Shown here piece after piece: positions 16,177 through 26,191 of a stretch of DNA of 64,000 nt; the first letter of the stretch is position 1; each line of letters begins with the position of its first letter. Origin of the DNA: Acidobacteriaceae bacterium (lineage in GTDB: Bacteria > Acidobacteriota > Terriglobia > Terriglobales > Acidobacteriaceae); assembly GCA_003152695.1 (NCBI GenBank), contig PMAT01000021.1, forward strand, positions 1-64,000, written 5' to 3'. A program made the translations under genes and the position numbers. The notes under the pieces were generated by a model. The model saw only the letters and a list, made by a program, of their open reading frames with translations. It was not told the origin of the DNA and did no database searches.

Positions 16177-19100
16177 ATGTGCATCTATCTGAGAGCTACT
16201 TTTAACAATGATGTCGGAGCAACGGCAGCAGTTCCACGACAGGTACGCGGGCGGACCCGGTTATCTGGCAGCCTTCTGAGGGCTGTGCTACGCCAGTTGC
16301 ATTGTGCTCTGTCCCGTTTGTTGCATGCAGCACTTAACAAACGCGAAAACAGCTGGACTCGGGTTCCGCTGCTCCGTCGACTTCTGGAAACGACGTTCTC
16401 TCTGATCTGCTTTGCGGTTTTGGGGGTGAGCTTGTCGGCCATTGCCGCCGCGCAGATGGTGATGGACATCGACCACGAAGCACAGGTCAACCGACTCCAT
16501 CCGGACGACTCCCCGATCATCACTTGTCCGGATGCGATAGGCAACAAATCATTGCCGGCTGGCAATTATGACTCGAATCTGCATGTCGTGGGAGAGTGCA
16601 TCGCTGACGGGACGCAGGGAGGTGGCATCTATAAGTATCACTGGGTCTTCATCCACAATGGCGGCGCGCTCACATTTCAGGACAAGAAGCTCGACCTGTA
16701 CGCCTCGTCCATCCTGGTGATGAACGGCGGCGCGCTACGCGCGGGCGTGCCGGATGACCTTGGTGCCATCGCTGGGCCGCTAACCATTCATCTATGGGGT
16801 GCACCGGGCGATCCCGCGATTCCGTGCGAAAAGGCCGATGGAACCAACGATCCCACCTGCGACGTCGCTACATGGAATGACTCCAATAAGATGGGCCAGA
16901 TCTATCCCAGCGGGTGCAAAACTGACCCGGTGCTGGGAGACTGCTTCTACCAATACGATAATCCCAACAAGAGCGACCTCTATTTCGGACGCAAAGTGCT
17001 GGCGGTCTCGTACGGCGGGACTTTGCAGCTCTTCGGCAAAAAGGGATCCACCTTCGACGGGTTGGATCCGACGCCCTCGAGCACCGGCAAGAGTTGGACA
17101 AGATTGACGACCAATCTAGCCATGGGCGAGATGACATTCCAGGTCGCCGGGCAAGTGGACTGGACGGGCGGTGATCACATCCTAATCAGCCCGACCGATT
17201 ACCTGCCGGGCCATGCGGAAGAAGCAGTCATCGCTGACGCTGAGTATGATTCGGCAGCTGATAGCTCCAGCATCACGATCAGCGGAGTCGTTCTGGACAC
17301 TGGAAAGTTTCTGGAGGGAGGCGTGCGCTTCCCACACAATGGAACGGCCTATCCCGTGCCGGCGGACGTCAAAGCCAAGCTGGAACTCGATCGTGACGTG
17401 GTCGACACTCGCGCAGCAGCAGCGCTGCTGTCGCGCAGCATCCGCATCGTCTCAGAGGGCAACACCGGTCCGGATACTTCGAACGGCACCGATCCCTACT
17501 TCCCGCCTACCGTGGGCAACTACTTTGGCGGTCATGTGATCTTTCGCCAGGGATTCAAGCAAGTCCAGTTACAAGGTGTTGAGTTCCGCCAGTTAGGACA
17601 GGGCGGACTGATGGGCCGCTATCCGGTGCACTTCCACATGGACCGCAAGGTCCCACCGGATACCTTCGTAAAAGACTGTTCGATGAATGAGTCGATGACG
17701 AGATGGATCACGATCCACGGCAGCCAAGGCGCGCTGCTGGCGCGCAATGTAGGGTGGAAGTCCATCGGCCACGGGTTCTTCGTAGAAGATGGTACGGAAA
17801 CCGACAATAAGTTTTACGCCAACATCGGCGTTCTGGCGCGCGCGGGAGTACAGAACATTGAGAACCCGCGCCAGGTCCCCGGCATCCTGGCCAACCAGGA
17901 CGCTGGAGAAGTCCGAGCGCCGTTCAATTCCGATTGGCAGCATCCCAGCATCTTTTGGATCATGAATGGGTGGAATGATTTTGAGTACAACATGGCGGCG
18001 GGCGCGGGTTCGTGCGGCAATTGCTACTGGCTGCCTGCTGGAGCTAACAGCGGCCCTTCGCGTTATGAGTACTGGACCGGATATGCCTCGCGGCAACGCG
18101 GCTTACAGAACCTGCCGGGATTGCGCGACTACAATGTCGGCACCTCTCCGCTGGAAAAGTTCGTTGGGAACTCCTGCTCGACCGCCATGTTTTCGTTCAT
18201 GGAGGTAGGCAATCCAGATTTCACCTGCCAAGGATTCGGTCCCAAGTCGACCAACAGCGTAGCTGCCATTCCGGGCAACGGCCCCAGCATTCCGGCCGCC
18301 GGCGTAATTCCGGCTTCCGCATACGACTACTACCCCATCACCTCCGGCAACCGTGACCCCACGAAGTGCAATAACCTTGACAAGGACTGCGGCAGCAATA
18401 CCGATCCCAACAACATCAAGTGCGGTGGATCGAACGATATCGCAGAAGCCAACTGCATGGTCACCGTGCTGGATCACTACACCACTTCCTTCAACTGGTC
18501 GGAGAAGAACTTCTCCTCCATCTGGATGCGCAACTGGTGGAAGCTGGTAACTGACAGCGCCGTCACCGATCAACTGGGAGGCGGTTTAACCATGGTGACC
18601 GGTGGCGGTTATACCCGTTCCGATAATGCGATCGGCAACTGGCTGGTGGGCTTGAGGAACGTGTATGTAGGACAGACCCAGAAAACTCCCACCGCCCTAG
18701 CACAAAAATTCTATGCTTCTAACGTCGGCCCGGTCACCCCTCAGGGCATCAGCTGCGATAACGGAACCAACCCCCAGGGATATTGCCTGTCCGCCGCAAA
18801 TGGCATCAGTTTCACTCTCACGCCCTTCAACTCCGGCCAGCGCATGTTCAATATCTACGATGGCCCGTCCTTCCAGGACTCCAGTGCGTATCTCAATATC
18901 AAGGCGGGAGCCATCTCGGACTGCACTCCCGGTAAGCGGAGTCCGGGCGACGGGGTGTGCGACGACAGCAAGTATATGTACGGGCACACCATCGGCCTGT
19001 TGCAAGGCACGCCTGACATCCACAAGCCTGACGTCAAGGAGTGCTATATACCCAACGCGGCCATCGCCTGGAAGCAGGAGAACGGTTTTTACTATCCTCC

Positions 19101-20487
19101 CGCCTTCTTCTCGCGGAACCTCGTCTTCCGGGATGTGGATATCCGGCATTTTGTTATCGAGCCGTTGTTCGAACTGAACACCTTCAAGCTCGATGTTTCG
19201 TCCACCAAGGCGCGCTATTGCACCTGGACCAATGATATCTTCAAACCGTTTAACGATATCGACCGGCAAACGGTTCTCAACGATACCGATGGCTCATTGA
19301 CCGGGCTGCTGGCCAACACGACCCCTCCGCGGGAGACGTTATCGGTCAACGAGGACCTCTTCTTCCGGGCTCCCAACGTGGTGCCAGAATGCTCCTCGGA
19401 CAAGCACTACGCCCCGCTTGGAATGCCCGTTGACCAGAGGGGCAAACCGGCGACGGCGATCACCAGCCCCCACGAATATGTCACCACGGCGATCATTGCC
19501 GACTGCGCATTGAAATCGGTGGTCGACAAGTGTCTCGATCCTCCAAAGTGCACTCAATGGGACCGCAAAGCCGAATGTGGCATCGGTACGGACGGACAGA
19601 GAAACTGGACTTGGGCCGGAACTCACGCCTACGGCGCACCCCTCTTCCGGCAGTACTGGACGGCGGAGGACAACAGCGACTGCGAAAAGGATCCGCTCTG
19701 CAAGACCGATCCGCTTCACCGCCCTGGTCGGATCACCATGATGGGACAAGACTCGGGCCAGCGCAGTACCCTGACCTCGAACGATACCTGGTATTACATT
19801 GACACCACCGTGCCCGCCAGCCAGCAGACCGGCGTCCCCGATCAGAACGGCAGGAGTGTTTTCCTCTCCGGGCACACCTACTACGTGTATCTCGTCTATG
19901 GAACACCTACTACCCACATGACCTACTGGATGTATGTGGGTAGTGGGGCGGACGAAAAGACGGTCGAGGACGAGGTCGGACGCTATCGGGTAAATGTGGA
20001 TAGCCAGATCTATGGGTTCAATCCGGTAACAATCGGCACTGGCAAGAACCCGGAATTCTTAACCGATGTGAACTACGATCCGATGAGCGGCTGGTTGAAG
20101 GTGACCCTCGATTTGTCGAAGTACGGATGCGGTGGCGATGATCAAACCTGCGAGTTCCAGAATGACAAAAAGAACTTCTGCAAACCAGTCTCGTATTGCT
20201 CCTGGAACAGTGACACCAAGAGCTGCGGGTGCGCTGCCGGGTCCGACTGCAAAGATCCTTCGGTTTGTGCCTGGGGAACCCAGCCGCCCGATTGCCCCAC
20301 CGGAGGCTGTTTTGGTTTCAGCTTTCAAATACAACCGCAGTTCGACCAGGGCAATAAACCGGGGCCTCCGATGTGGCAGAAGTTCCCAGACGACGATACC
20401 TGGAAGGTCGCTCTGTCGGGAGTCAAAGAAGGCACCTCGGGACCTGAGTGCTACTACGGGGGGGGACAGCCTAAACAAAAGCAGTAA
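16177..20487 (+). CDS. Large secreted G8/parallel beta-helix protein, CEMIP/TMEM2-like
   Basis: A 1,436-residue protein. The ATG at 16177 follows CAGGAGG; a 64-residue basic N-region precedes the hydrophobic export segment (about residues 74-93, ending AIAAAQ). A G8-like segment lies at about residues 157-195 (WVFIHNGGALTF...SSILVMNGGALRAG). Next come SWTRL...VDWTGGDHILIS, GVEFRQLGQGG, GRYPVHFHM (480-488), WITIHGSQG and GHGFFVEDGTE. This order closely parallels the G8-PbH core of animal CEMIP/KIAA1199 and TMEM2, which degrade hyaluronan. The Cys-rich C-terminal 300 residues are unassigned. The substrate is unknown; a polysaccharide is an inference. It is flanked by non-coding sequence and appears monocistronic. 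Confidence 0.75.
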   Translation: MCIYLRATFNNDVGATAAVPRQVRGRTRLSGSLLRAVLRQLHCALSRLLHAALNKRENSWTRVPLLRRLLETTFSLICFAVLGVSLSAIAAAQMVMDIDHEAQVNRLHPDDSPIITCPDAIGNKSLPAGNYDSNLHVVGECIADGTQGGGIYKYHWVFIHNGGALTFQDKKLDLYASSILVMNGGALRAGVPDDLGAIAGPLTIHLWGAPGDPAIPCEKADGTNDPTCDVATWNDSNKMGQIYPSGCKTDPVLGDCFYQYDNPNKSDLYFGRKVLAVSYGGTLQLFGKKGSTFDGLDPTPSSTGKSWTRLTTNLAMGEMTFQVAGQVDWTGGDHILISPTDYLPGHAEEAVIADAEYDSAADSSSITISGVVLDTGKFLEGGVRFPHNGTAYPVPADVKAKLELDRDVVDTRAAAALLSRSIRIVSEGNTGPDTSNGTDPYFPPTVGNYFGGHVIFRQGFKQVQLQGVEFRQLGQGGLMGRYPVHFHMDRKVPPDTFVKDCSMNESMTRWITIHGSQGALLARNVGWKSIGHGFFVEDGTETDNKFYANIGVLARAGVQNIENPRQVPGILANQDAGEVRAPFNSDWQHPSIFWIMNGWNDFEYNMAAGAGSCGNCYWLPAGANSGPSRYEYWTGYASRQRGLQNLPGLRDYNVGTSPLEKFVGNSCSTAMFSFMEVGNPDFTCQGFGPKSTNSVAAIPGNGPSIPAAGVIPASAYDYYPITSGNRDPTKCNNLDKDCGSNTDPNNIKCGGSNDIAEANCMVTVLDHYTTSFNWSEKNFSSIWMRNWWKLVTDSAVTDQLGGGLTMVTGGGYTRSDNAIGNWLVGLRNVYVGQTQKTPTALAQKFYASNVGPVTPQGISCDNGTNPQGYCLSAANGISFTLTPFNSGQRMFNIYDGPSFQDSSAYLNIKAGAISDCTPGKRSPGDGVCDDSKYMYGHTIGLLQGTPDIHKPDVKECYIPNAAIAWKQENGFYYPPAFFSRNLVFRDVDIRHFVIEPLFELNTFKLDVSSTKARYCTWTNDIFKPFNDIDRQTVLNDTDGSLTGLLANTTPPRETLSVNEDLFFRAPNVVPECSSDKHYAPLGMPVDQRGKPATAITSPHEYVTTAIIADCALKSVVDKCLDPPKCTQWDRKAECGIGTDGQRNWTWAGTHAYGAPLFRQYWTAEDNSDCEKDPLCKTDPLHRPGRITMMGQDSGQRSTLTSNDTWYYIDTTVPASQQTGVPDQNGRSVFLSGHTYYVYLVYGTPTTHMTYWMYVGSGADEKTVEDEVGRYRVNVDSQIYGFNPVTIGTGKNPEFLTDVNYDPMSGWLKVTLDLSKYGCGGDDQTCEFQNDKKNFCKPVSYCSWNSDTKSCGCAAGSDCKDPSVCAWGTQPPDCPTGGCFGFSFQIQPQFDQGNKPGPPMWQKFPDDDTWKVALSGVKEGTSGPECYYGGGQPKQKQ

Positions 20488-20502
20488 GGTTTGCCCAGAC
20501 TC

Positions 20503-20553
20503 GCCCGTTTCCGTGCATGGCTAACGCGCCGTGACGAGGAACGGGCTTCTTTT
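20503..20553 (+). terminator. Probable terminator of the G8 protein gene
   Basis: GCCCGTTTCC pairs with GGAACGGGC across a long loop, followed by TTCTTTT. Confidence 0.55.
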
Positions 20554-20709
20554 GCTTACATGACGATGCGTATGCTTGCCCCCGGCATTCTGTCGCCGAG
20601 CTTTGTCAAATCCGCTTGGTGATTTATCCTGTTACTTCTGGCCGAAATTCATAAAGCAAGTGCTCGCGTTTCTGCAAGATACTCATATTCCGTTTCATAG
20701 AAGGGCCTC

Positions 20710-21903
20710 ATGAAAATTCTGGTAATGGGTGCAGGCATGATGGGGTGGGCTGCGGCGTTCGACATGGCCCGCAGCCCCCGAGTCGAGGCAGTCACGCTCG
20801 TCGATTCCGACGCAAGGCGCCTAGATGACGCCGTCGCTCGGATCAACAAACTCACGGGCAATCACAAGGTCACGCCCATGCGGGTGGACGCCGCTGACAC
20901 CGCAGCGGTGCTGCAGCTCATGCGCGGTCACGATGGCGTGCTCTCCGCGGTTCCATACTTCTTCAACCTGGAACTGGCCAAGGCCGCGATTGAAGCCGGG
21001 TGCCACTTCGCCGATCTCGGCGGCAACAACACGGTGGTCAAGCAGGAATTTGCGCTGCACGACCAGGCGCAGGCCGCGGGCGTGGCAATTGCTCCCGATT
21101 GTGGTCTCTCACCGGGCATGGCCTCCATCCTTGGAGGCGAGCTGCTGCGCCGCATCGGCGGCAAGGCCGACGCCCTGAAGATTTACGTTGGCGGTCTGCC
21201 ACAGACACCGCGCCCGCCGTTCAATTACCAGCTTGTCTTTTCTGTCGAAGGCCTGATCAACGAGTACAGCGAGCCTGCCAAGATCTTGCGCGACGGAAAG
21301 CTGCTCACGGTCGAGCCGCTGACCGAAGTCGAACCCTTCCGCATGAATGGCTTCCCTGAGCTGGAGGCGTTCCACACCTCCGGTGGCACCTCTACTCTGC
21401 CCGAAACGTTCCAGGGCCGGGTGGGCGAGTGCTTCGAGAAGACGCTGCGCTATCCGGGACACGTTCGCATGCTGCGTTCGCTCTACGATCTGGGCCTGTT
21501 CTCCAGCGTGAAACGCGTGGTGAACGGGACGCAGGTGGCGCCCCGCCAGATGATGTCTCGCTTGTTCGAGGAGAAATTTGCCAGCGCGGAGCCCGAGGTC
21601 ACCCTGCTGCGCGTCGAAGCACACCATGATACTGTTGTTGCCTCTTTCAGCATGGTGGATTACACCGACCCGGTGACCGGCATTACTTCAATGATGCGGA
21701 CCACGGCGTGGCCGGCGTCGATTGTGCTGCAAATGCTGATTGGCGGCGGGATTTCCCAGCGCGGAGCTGTGCGCCAGGAGGTCGACGTTCCGGCGCAGCT
21801 CTTCCTCAATGAGATGGCTTTGCGCGGAGTGGTGATTAGCTATCGTATCGAGTCCGTGCAGGAACTCCCCGAGGAAGTTCTGGCCGCGGCACAGGAGAAC
21901 TGA
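20710..21903 (+). CDS. Saccharopine dehydrogenase-family NAD(P) oxidoreductase
   Basis: A 397-residue enzyme with an N-terminal Rossmann fold (VMGAGMMG, acidic residue after strand 2 in VTLVDSD). The middle part reads GCHFADLGGNN and APDCGLSPGMASIL, typical of saccharopine reductase/lysine 6-dehydrogenase-type proteins. The substrate is probably an amino acid or Schiff-base adduct, but lysine 6-dehydrogenase versus saccharopine reductase cannot be decided from sequence alone. AAGGG precedes the ATG. The stop is immediately followed by the TTG start of doxX, implying translational coupling. Confidence 0.8.
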   Translation: MKILVMGAGMMGWAAAFDMARSPRVEAVTLVDSDARRLDDAVARINKLTGNHKVTPMRVDAADTAAVLQLMRGHDGVLSAVPYFFNLELAKAAIEAGCHFADLGGNNTVVKQEFALHDQAQAAGVAIAPDCGLSPGMASILGGELLRRIGGKADALKIYVGGLPQTPRPPFNYQLVFSVEGLINEYSEPAKILRDGKLLTVEPLTEVEPFRMNGFPELEAFHTSGGTSTLPETFQGRVGECFEKTLRYPGHVRMLRSLYDLGLFSSVKRVVNGTQVAPRQMMSRLFEEKFASAEPEVTLLRVEAHHDTVVASFSMVDYTDPVTGITSMMRTTAWPASIVLQMLIGGGISQRGAVRQEVDVPAQLFLNEMALRGVVISYRIESVQELPEEVLAAAQEN

Positions 21904-22314
21904 TTGAACTTCGCAAATCGCCTGCAACCTTTGGGACTGCTGGTTCTGCGCCTGGCGCTGGGCACGGTCATGATCGCGCACGGCTATCAGAAGGTTTTCG
22001 GGGGCATGCCTCAGTTCATGCAAATGCTTTCGCACATGGGAATCCCGGGATGGATGGGATACCTAACGGCTGCGGCGGAGTTTGGCGGCGGCATTTTTCT
22101 GGTGGCGGGATTTCTGACGCGAATAGCGGCCATCGCCATTTTCCTCGATATGGCGGTTGCGATTTCCAAGGTGCATTTGCAGCACGGGTTGTTCTCCAAA
22201 AACGGGGGCTATGAATTTCCCATGATGTGCGCGGCCGCCGCGTTTTCGCTGATCTGGAGCGGCGCCGGACCGATCGCCATTGATTGGCTGTGGGGGACTA
22301 AGGGCGGGCGCTGA
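21904..22314 (+). CDS. DoxX-family membrane protein
   Basis: A 136-residue protein with four transmembrane helices and the DoxX pattern LRLALGTVMIAHGYQKVFGG near the N-terminus and AAEFGGGIFLVAGFLTR in the middle. The start is TTG directly after the upstream TGA, with CAGGAGAA inside the preceding gene as Shine-Dalgarno. DoxX proteins are linked to quinone or thiol redox processes in a few organisms; the role here is unknown, though coupling to an oxidoreductase gene fits. Confidence 0.82.
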   Translation: MNFANRLQPLGLLVLRLALGTVMIAHGYQKVFGGMPQFMQMLSHMGIPGWMGYLTAAAEFGGGIFLVAGFLTRIAAIAIFLDMAVAISKVHLQHGLFSKNGGYEFPMMCAAAAFSLIWSGAGPIAIDWLWGTKGGR

Positions 22315-22343
22315 CGCCTAGTCCCTGACCCCAAGCCCCTGCC

Positions 22344-24551
22344 TTAATACCCCGCCAGTTCCACCATCGCCTGGTACACATCTTCCGCCTGCGGCAGAAT
22401 CTCATCCTCCAGAATTGGCTGATAGGCGACGAACGTGTCTTTGGCCGCCACGCGCTTCACGGGCGCATCGAGCTTGTCGAAGAGTTCGTCGGCGATGCGG
22501 GCGGCGATCTCCGCGCCGTAGCCCCAGCTCAGCATGTCCTCGTGCGCGACCAGCACACGGCTGGTCTTGGTCACAGATGTCGCAATCGTCTCCCAGTCGT
22601 AGGGGTTGAGGGTGCGCAGGTCGATCAGTTCCACGCTGACGCCATGCTCGCGTTCGGCGCGTTGTGCCGCTTGCAGCGCGCGCGGGACCAGGGCCCCATA
22701 GGTCACCACCGTGAGGTCATGACCGGGACGAACGATCTTCGCCTTGCCGAAGGGAACCATGTAGTCCGGCCCCGGATACGGCGCGCGGCCAAAGGTTTCG
22801 CGATACAGCCGTTTGTGCTCCAGAAACAGCACCGGGTCGTCGCAACGAATGGCGGTGCGCAGCAAGCCGTTGGCGTCGAGCGCATTTGACGGGAAGACCA
22901 CGCGCATGCCCGGCGTGTGGGTGAAAATGCTTTCGCCAGATTGCGAGTGATAGATCGATCCGCCGGTGAGATAGCCGCCGATGGCGACCCGCACCACGGC
23001 AGGCGAGGAGAAGGCATTGTTCGAGCGCCAGCGTATCAGTGGCAGTTCATTGCGAAGCTGCTGCATGGCGGGCCAGATGTAATCGAAGAACTGGATCTCC
23101 ACCACCGGCTTCAGGCCGCGGGTCGCCATGCCCACGGCGCGGCCCACGATGTTGGCCTCCGCCAGCGGCGAGTTGAAGACCCGGTCACTGCCGAACTCGG
23201 CTTGCAGTCCTCCGGTCAGCTTGAAGACGCCGCCCTTGCCCTTCACCTGCTTGTCCTTGAGATATTCCTCGCGGCTGCAGTCGGCCACATCTTCGCCAAA
23301 CATCACGATGCGCGGATCGCGCTTCGTCTCGTCACGCATACAAGCGTTGATAAGATCGGCCATCGTCCTCTCAGGAGCAGCGAGCGCGCCCTTTTCGGCG
23401 GGCCGGGGATGGACCGCCTCGGTCTGAAACGCCGCCGAAGTGGGATCGAGATCGGGCGAGTACACGAACTGCTTGTACGAGTCGGGCGCGGGCAGAGCCG
23501 CGGCGACGGCCCTGTCCGCCGCGTCCTGGATCTCTGCGTCCGTGTCCTTCTCGAGATTGTCGATGCCCTGCTCGTCGAGAATGCCTTCGCGCACCAGGAA
23601 AAGTTGGAAGCGCGTGATGGGATCGCGTTCCACTTCCTGCTTGCGCTCAGATTCCGGCCGGTAGAGTTTTTCGTCGTCCGACAGCGAATGCGAGTAGGGA
23701 CGGATCACGTGGCCGTGCACGAACGCCGGGCCATGACCGGCGCGAATGTAATCGACGGCGGTCTTGAGCGCGGCATAGCTAACCAGCGGATCGGTGCCGT
23801 CGAATTCCGCAAAGTGGAAGTTGGGAAAGCCCTTGACCAGCTTGCTGATATTGCCGCCGGCCGTGCCCACTTCCACCGGTACCGAGATGGCGTACTCGTT
23901 GTCTTCGATCAGGTACAACATCGGCAGCTTCAGGTTCGACGCCGTGTTTAGCGACTCCCAGAACTCGCCCTCGCTGGTGGTGCCATCGCCGCCGGAAACG
24001 TACACCACTTCGTCGCCGTAGAACTGCACATTTTTGAACTGGCGGTAATCGCCGCTGCCTTTTTCCGCAGCCTGAGGATAACGGGCGAAGTACCGTCCCG
24101 CTTCGGCGCAACCTACAGCTTGTAAAAACTGCGTTCCCGTTGGCGAAGACTGGGTCACGATGTTCAGCTTCTTGTGCCCCCAGTGCGAGGGCATCTGCCG
24201 CCCGCCGGAGTTGGGATCGTCGGCCGCGCCCACGGCTTCCAGCAATTGCTCGTAAGGCGTCATGCCCAGCGTGAGACAGAGCGCGCGGTCGCGATAGTAG
24301 GGATAGAACCAGTCGTAGCCCGGACGCAGCACCATTCCGGCGGCCACCAGCAGGGCTTCGTGTCCCGCGCCCGAGATCTGGAAGAAAATCTTTTGCTGGC
24401 GCTTGAGCAGGATTTCGCGATCGTCGATCCGGCGCGACGTGTACATCAGCCGGTAGATGTCGATCATCTGCTGGTTGCTGAGCCCTTCATACTTGTTGCT
24501 GGGAGCAGCCTGCGCTACCGCAGCTTTAGGCTCTGTTCTTGTGGTGGCCAT
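22344..24551 (-). CDS. 2-oxoacid dehydrogenase E1, fused alpha and beta subunits
   Basis: A 735-residue thiamine-diphosphate enzyme in which E1-alpha (about residues 25-360) and E1-beta (about 395-735) are one chain; these are usually separate genes. The TPP motif is [15 protein letters not shown]...EDN in the alpha half. The beta half has [12 protein letters not shown]-type [14 protein letters not shown] and the C-terminal [14 protein letters not shown]. It is most similar in style to branched-chain 2-oxoacid dehydrogenase E1, acting on Val/Leu/Ile oxoacids for branched fatty acid synthesis, but pyruvate is possible. GAGGTAA lies just upstream of the ATG. It is convergent with doxX. Confidence 0.9.
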   Translation of the reverse strand: MATTRTEPKAAVAQAAPSNKYEGLSNQQMIDIYRLMYTSRRIDDREILLKRQQKIFFQISGAGHEALLVAAGMVLRPGYDWFYPYYRDRALCLTLGMTPYEQLLEAVGAADDPNSGGRQMPSHWGHKKLNIVTQSSPTGTQFLQAVGCAEAGRYFARYPQAAEKGSGDYRQFKNVQFYGDEVVYVSGGDGTTSEGEFWESLNTASNLKLPMLYLIEDNEYAISVPVEVGTAGGNISKLVKGFPNFHFAEFDGTDPLVSYAALKTAVDYIRAGHGPAFVHGHVIRPYSHSLSDDEKLYRPESERKQEVERDPITRFQLFLVREGILDEQGIDNLEKDTDAEIQDAADRAVAAALPAPDSYKQFVYSPDLDPTSAAFQTEAVHPRPAEKGALAAPERTMADLINACMRDETKRDPRIVMFGEDVADCSREEYLKDKQVKGKGGVFKLTGGLQAEFGSDRVFNSPLAEANIVGRAVGMATRGLKPVVEIQFFDYIWPAMQQLRNELPLIRWRSNNAFSSPAVVRVAIGGYLTGGSIYHSQSGESIFTHTPGMRVVFPSNALDANGLLRTAIRCDDPVLFLEHKRLYRETFGRAPYPGPDYMVPFGKAKIVRPGHDLTVVTYGALVPRALQAAQRAEREHGVSVELIDLRTLNPYDWETIATSVTKTSRVLVAHEDMLSWGYGAEIAARIADELFDKLDAPVKRVAAKDTFVAYQPILEDEILPQAEDVYQAMVELAGY

Positions 24552-24914
24552 CCATTACCTCAGGTGTAAGATACAAACCCGATCACGGCGCCGAACGTCC
24601 CATCATTGTAAATGTTCTGCGGGGTTTGTTGAATTCTTGGTTGTGGGCCAGAGTTTTGGGCCGAAAACCGAATTGTCATCACGAGCGCAGCGAGGGACCG
24701 CCTCCGGCGTTTTGCAAAAACCGCCATCGCCCGGAATCAGCCACAGGTGACGCTGACGGTTAGGTTCCGGGTTGCTCGTCATCCAGACGCAAACCTCCAG
24801 AAATCATGGTGAAAGATCGTGCGTACGGCAAGCCGACACTCCTGGGACGAAAGGCTCCGAATACGACTCCCGAATTGGCGACCTGTTGAATTGAGACTGG
24901 GCCCTCGCCCAGCA
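24552..24914. other. Gap upstream of the E1 fusion gene
   Basis: Holds the left arm of a dispersed repeat (24673-24695) and a CTGGGC/GCCCAG hairpin just below the stop of the next gene. No coding sequence is supported. Confidence 0.4.
24673..24695 (+). repeat. Dispersed repeat arm, left of the orphan gene
   Basis: TTGTCATCACGAGCGCAGCG followed by AGG. It is the inverse of 26113-26135 with one mismatch in 23, and the same repeat word occurs inside mnmG at about 48226-48254. Confidence 0.75.
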
Positions 24915-25988
24915 TCAGAGCACCTTCAGAAATTCGGACTCAAGATCGGAAACCAACTTGTCCCTGTAGTTCTTAAAGTCAGCCGGTAATGGTTTCAACG
25001 CTCGCTTGGGATTCAAGAGATCGGAGACATAAGAGTTATAGCGATCCAGTATGGCCCGTCCGAATCCGGCCTTTTCAAAGGGGGGCATTGTTCCGTCAAA
25101 AACAGCGCTTCTCAGCAGCTCTGCCACTTTCAAGAGGACTCCGTCCCTTGAGCACAGAACGGTTAATTCATTTGCTTTTTCCTGAGCCTTGATTCTCTCG
25201 AACCACTCGGTAATGTAGACCAGATCCCAGGCGGCATTCTTAACCCCAGCAAGCGCCCTTCTCCGATCCATTGAACCAATATTCTTGAAGATGTCCTTGG
25301 GCGGGTCGTGCGACAGAGCTCGTGTTGCCAAAAGTGTTGCCGGTGCGCTGAAGTGCCAGCAATGGTACATCCAGTCCAGTAACTCGATCATCTTCTTGTC
25401 GGCCTTGCCACCCGCCATGCTGATCGTTGCCATCTTCAGTGCTATCGGGTAGACGAACCCATAGAACCGTAGCTTCGCAGCTGGGTCGAAGTTTTTGGCA
25501 AGCTCGGACCGAAGACGCTTACCTGGAATACGGCGATCAAACCGCTCGGCATATCCGAGAGCCAACGCAGCCCAGTTCGCAGGATGGATGTCATCGGCCT
25601 TATGGAAGATCTCTAGGTCTCGTTTCCAAGCCCTGCGGGCGCCAGAGGCTGCTCCTTCATAAAGGGCGAGATTAGGCTCAATTTGAGTATTTGCGCATGA
25701 GGCGAAAGCCATCACCGCGGCAGCGAAACGGGCATTCTCGGTCGCACGGCTCCCCTTGGCAAGCGCGACGACCTGTGAGTATAGGTTGCGATCGAACAGG
25801 AATGTCGTTTCGGTTCGTTCCCTCGCATATTGCGCGATGTAAGTCTCGACCGAGTAGGCATCTGCATCAACAAATGACGGAACAAGGCAGTTGGCTTGGC
25901 GGAGAAGCTCCTGCAAAGCTGCAACGTCTCCGGGAGGGAGAGGGCTGTGGTAGATGATCTGATCGTCGTCGAGAATTATGAATTTCAC
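24915..25988 (-). CDS. Unrecognised protein, possible PIN-like fold
   Basis: A 357-residue protein starting with GTG (MKFIILDDDQIIY). No signal peptide or membrane segment. It is visibly less GC-rich than its neighbours. Features seen: an early acidic cluster; FLFDRNLYSQVVALAKG near residue 64; an alpha-helical middle; AAWDLVYITEWFERI near 258; and LTVLCSRDGVLLKVAELL near 280. The Asp in FDRN, WDLVYI and CSRDG are spaced as in large PIN-domain-like nucleases, but this is a weak inference. It has no operon partner and lies between inverted repeat arms about 1.4 kb apart, suggesting late acquisition. Confidence 0.65.
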   Translation of the reverse strand: MKFIILDDDQIIYHSPLPPGDVAALQELLRQANCLVPSFVDADAYSVETYIAQYARERTETTFLFDRNLYSQVVALAKGSRATENARFAAAVMAFASCANTQIEPNLALYEGAASGARRAWKRDLEIFHKADDIHPANWAALALGYAERFDRRIPGKRLRSELAKNFDPAAKLRFYGFVYPIALKMATISMAGGKADKKMIELLDWMYHCWHFSAPATLLATRALSHDPPKDIFKNIGSMDRRRALAGVKNAAWDLVYITEWFERIKAQEKANELTVLCSRDGVLLKVAELLRSAVFDGTMPPFEKAGFGRAILDRYNSYVSDLLNPKRALKPLPADFKNYRDKLVSDLESEFLKVL

Positions 25989-26112
25989 GTCTGAACCGAC
26001 CCCCTCTTTATGTAACCGATGCCATTCTGGCCGATTTGTCGGTTACTCGGAAACTGACCAGCTACTACGAGCGGGGATTCTGTGACTTTCGCCCGAGGGC
26101 GAAAAGCAGATG

Positions 26113-26135
26113 CCTCGCTGCGCTCGTCATGACAA
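26113..26135 (-). repeat. Dispersed repeat arm, right of the orphan gene
   Basis: CCTCGCTGCGCTCGTCATGA then CAA: the inverted partner of 24673-24695 (22 of 23 bases match). It lies just upstream of the HAD phosphatase start. Confidence 0.75.
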
Positions 26136-26191
26136 CTCTAAGGCATGGATGGTCCCGCCTCGAACCCGTTGCATGGCTATACTGGAAGGCA

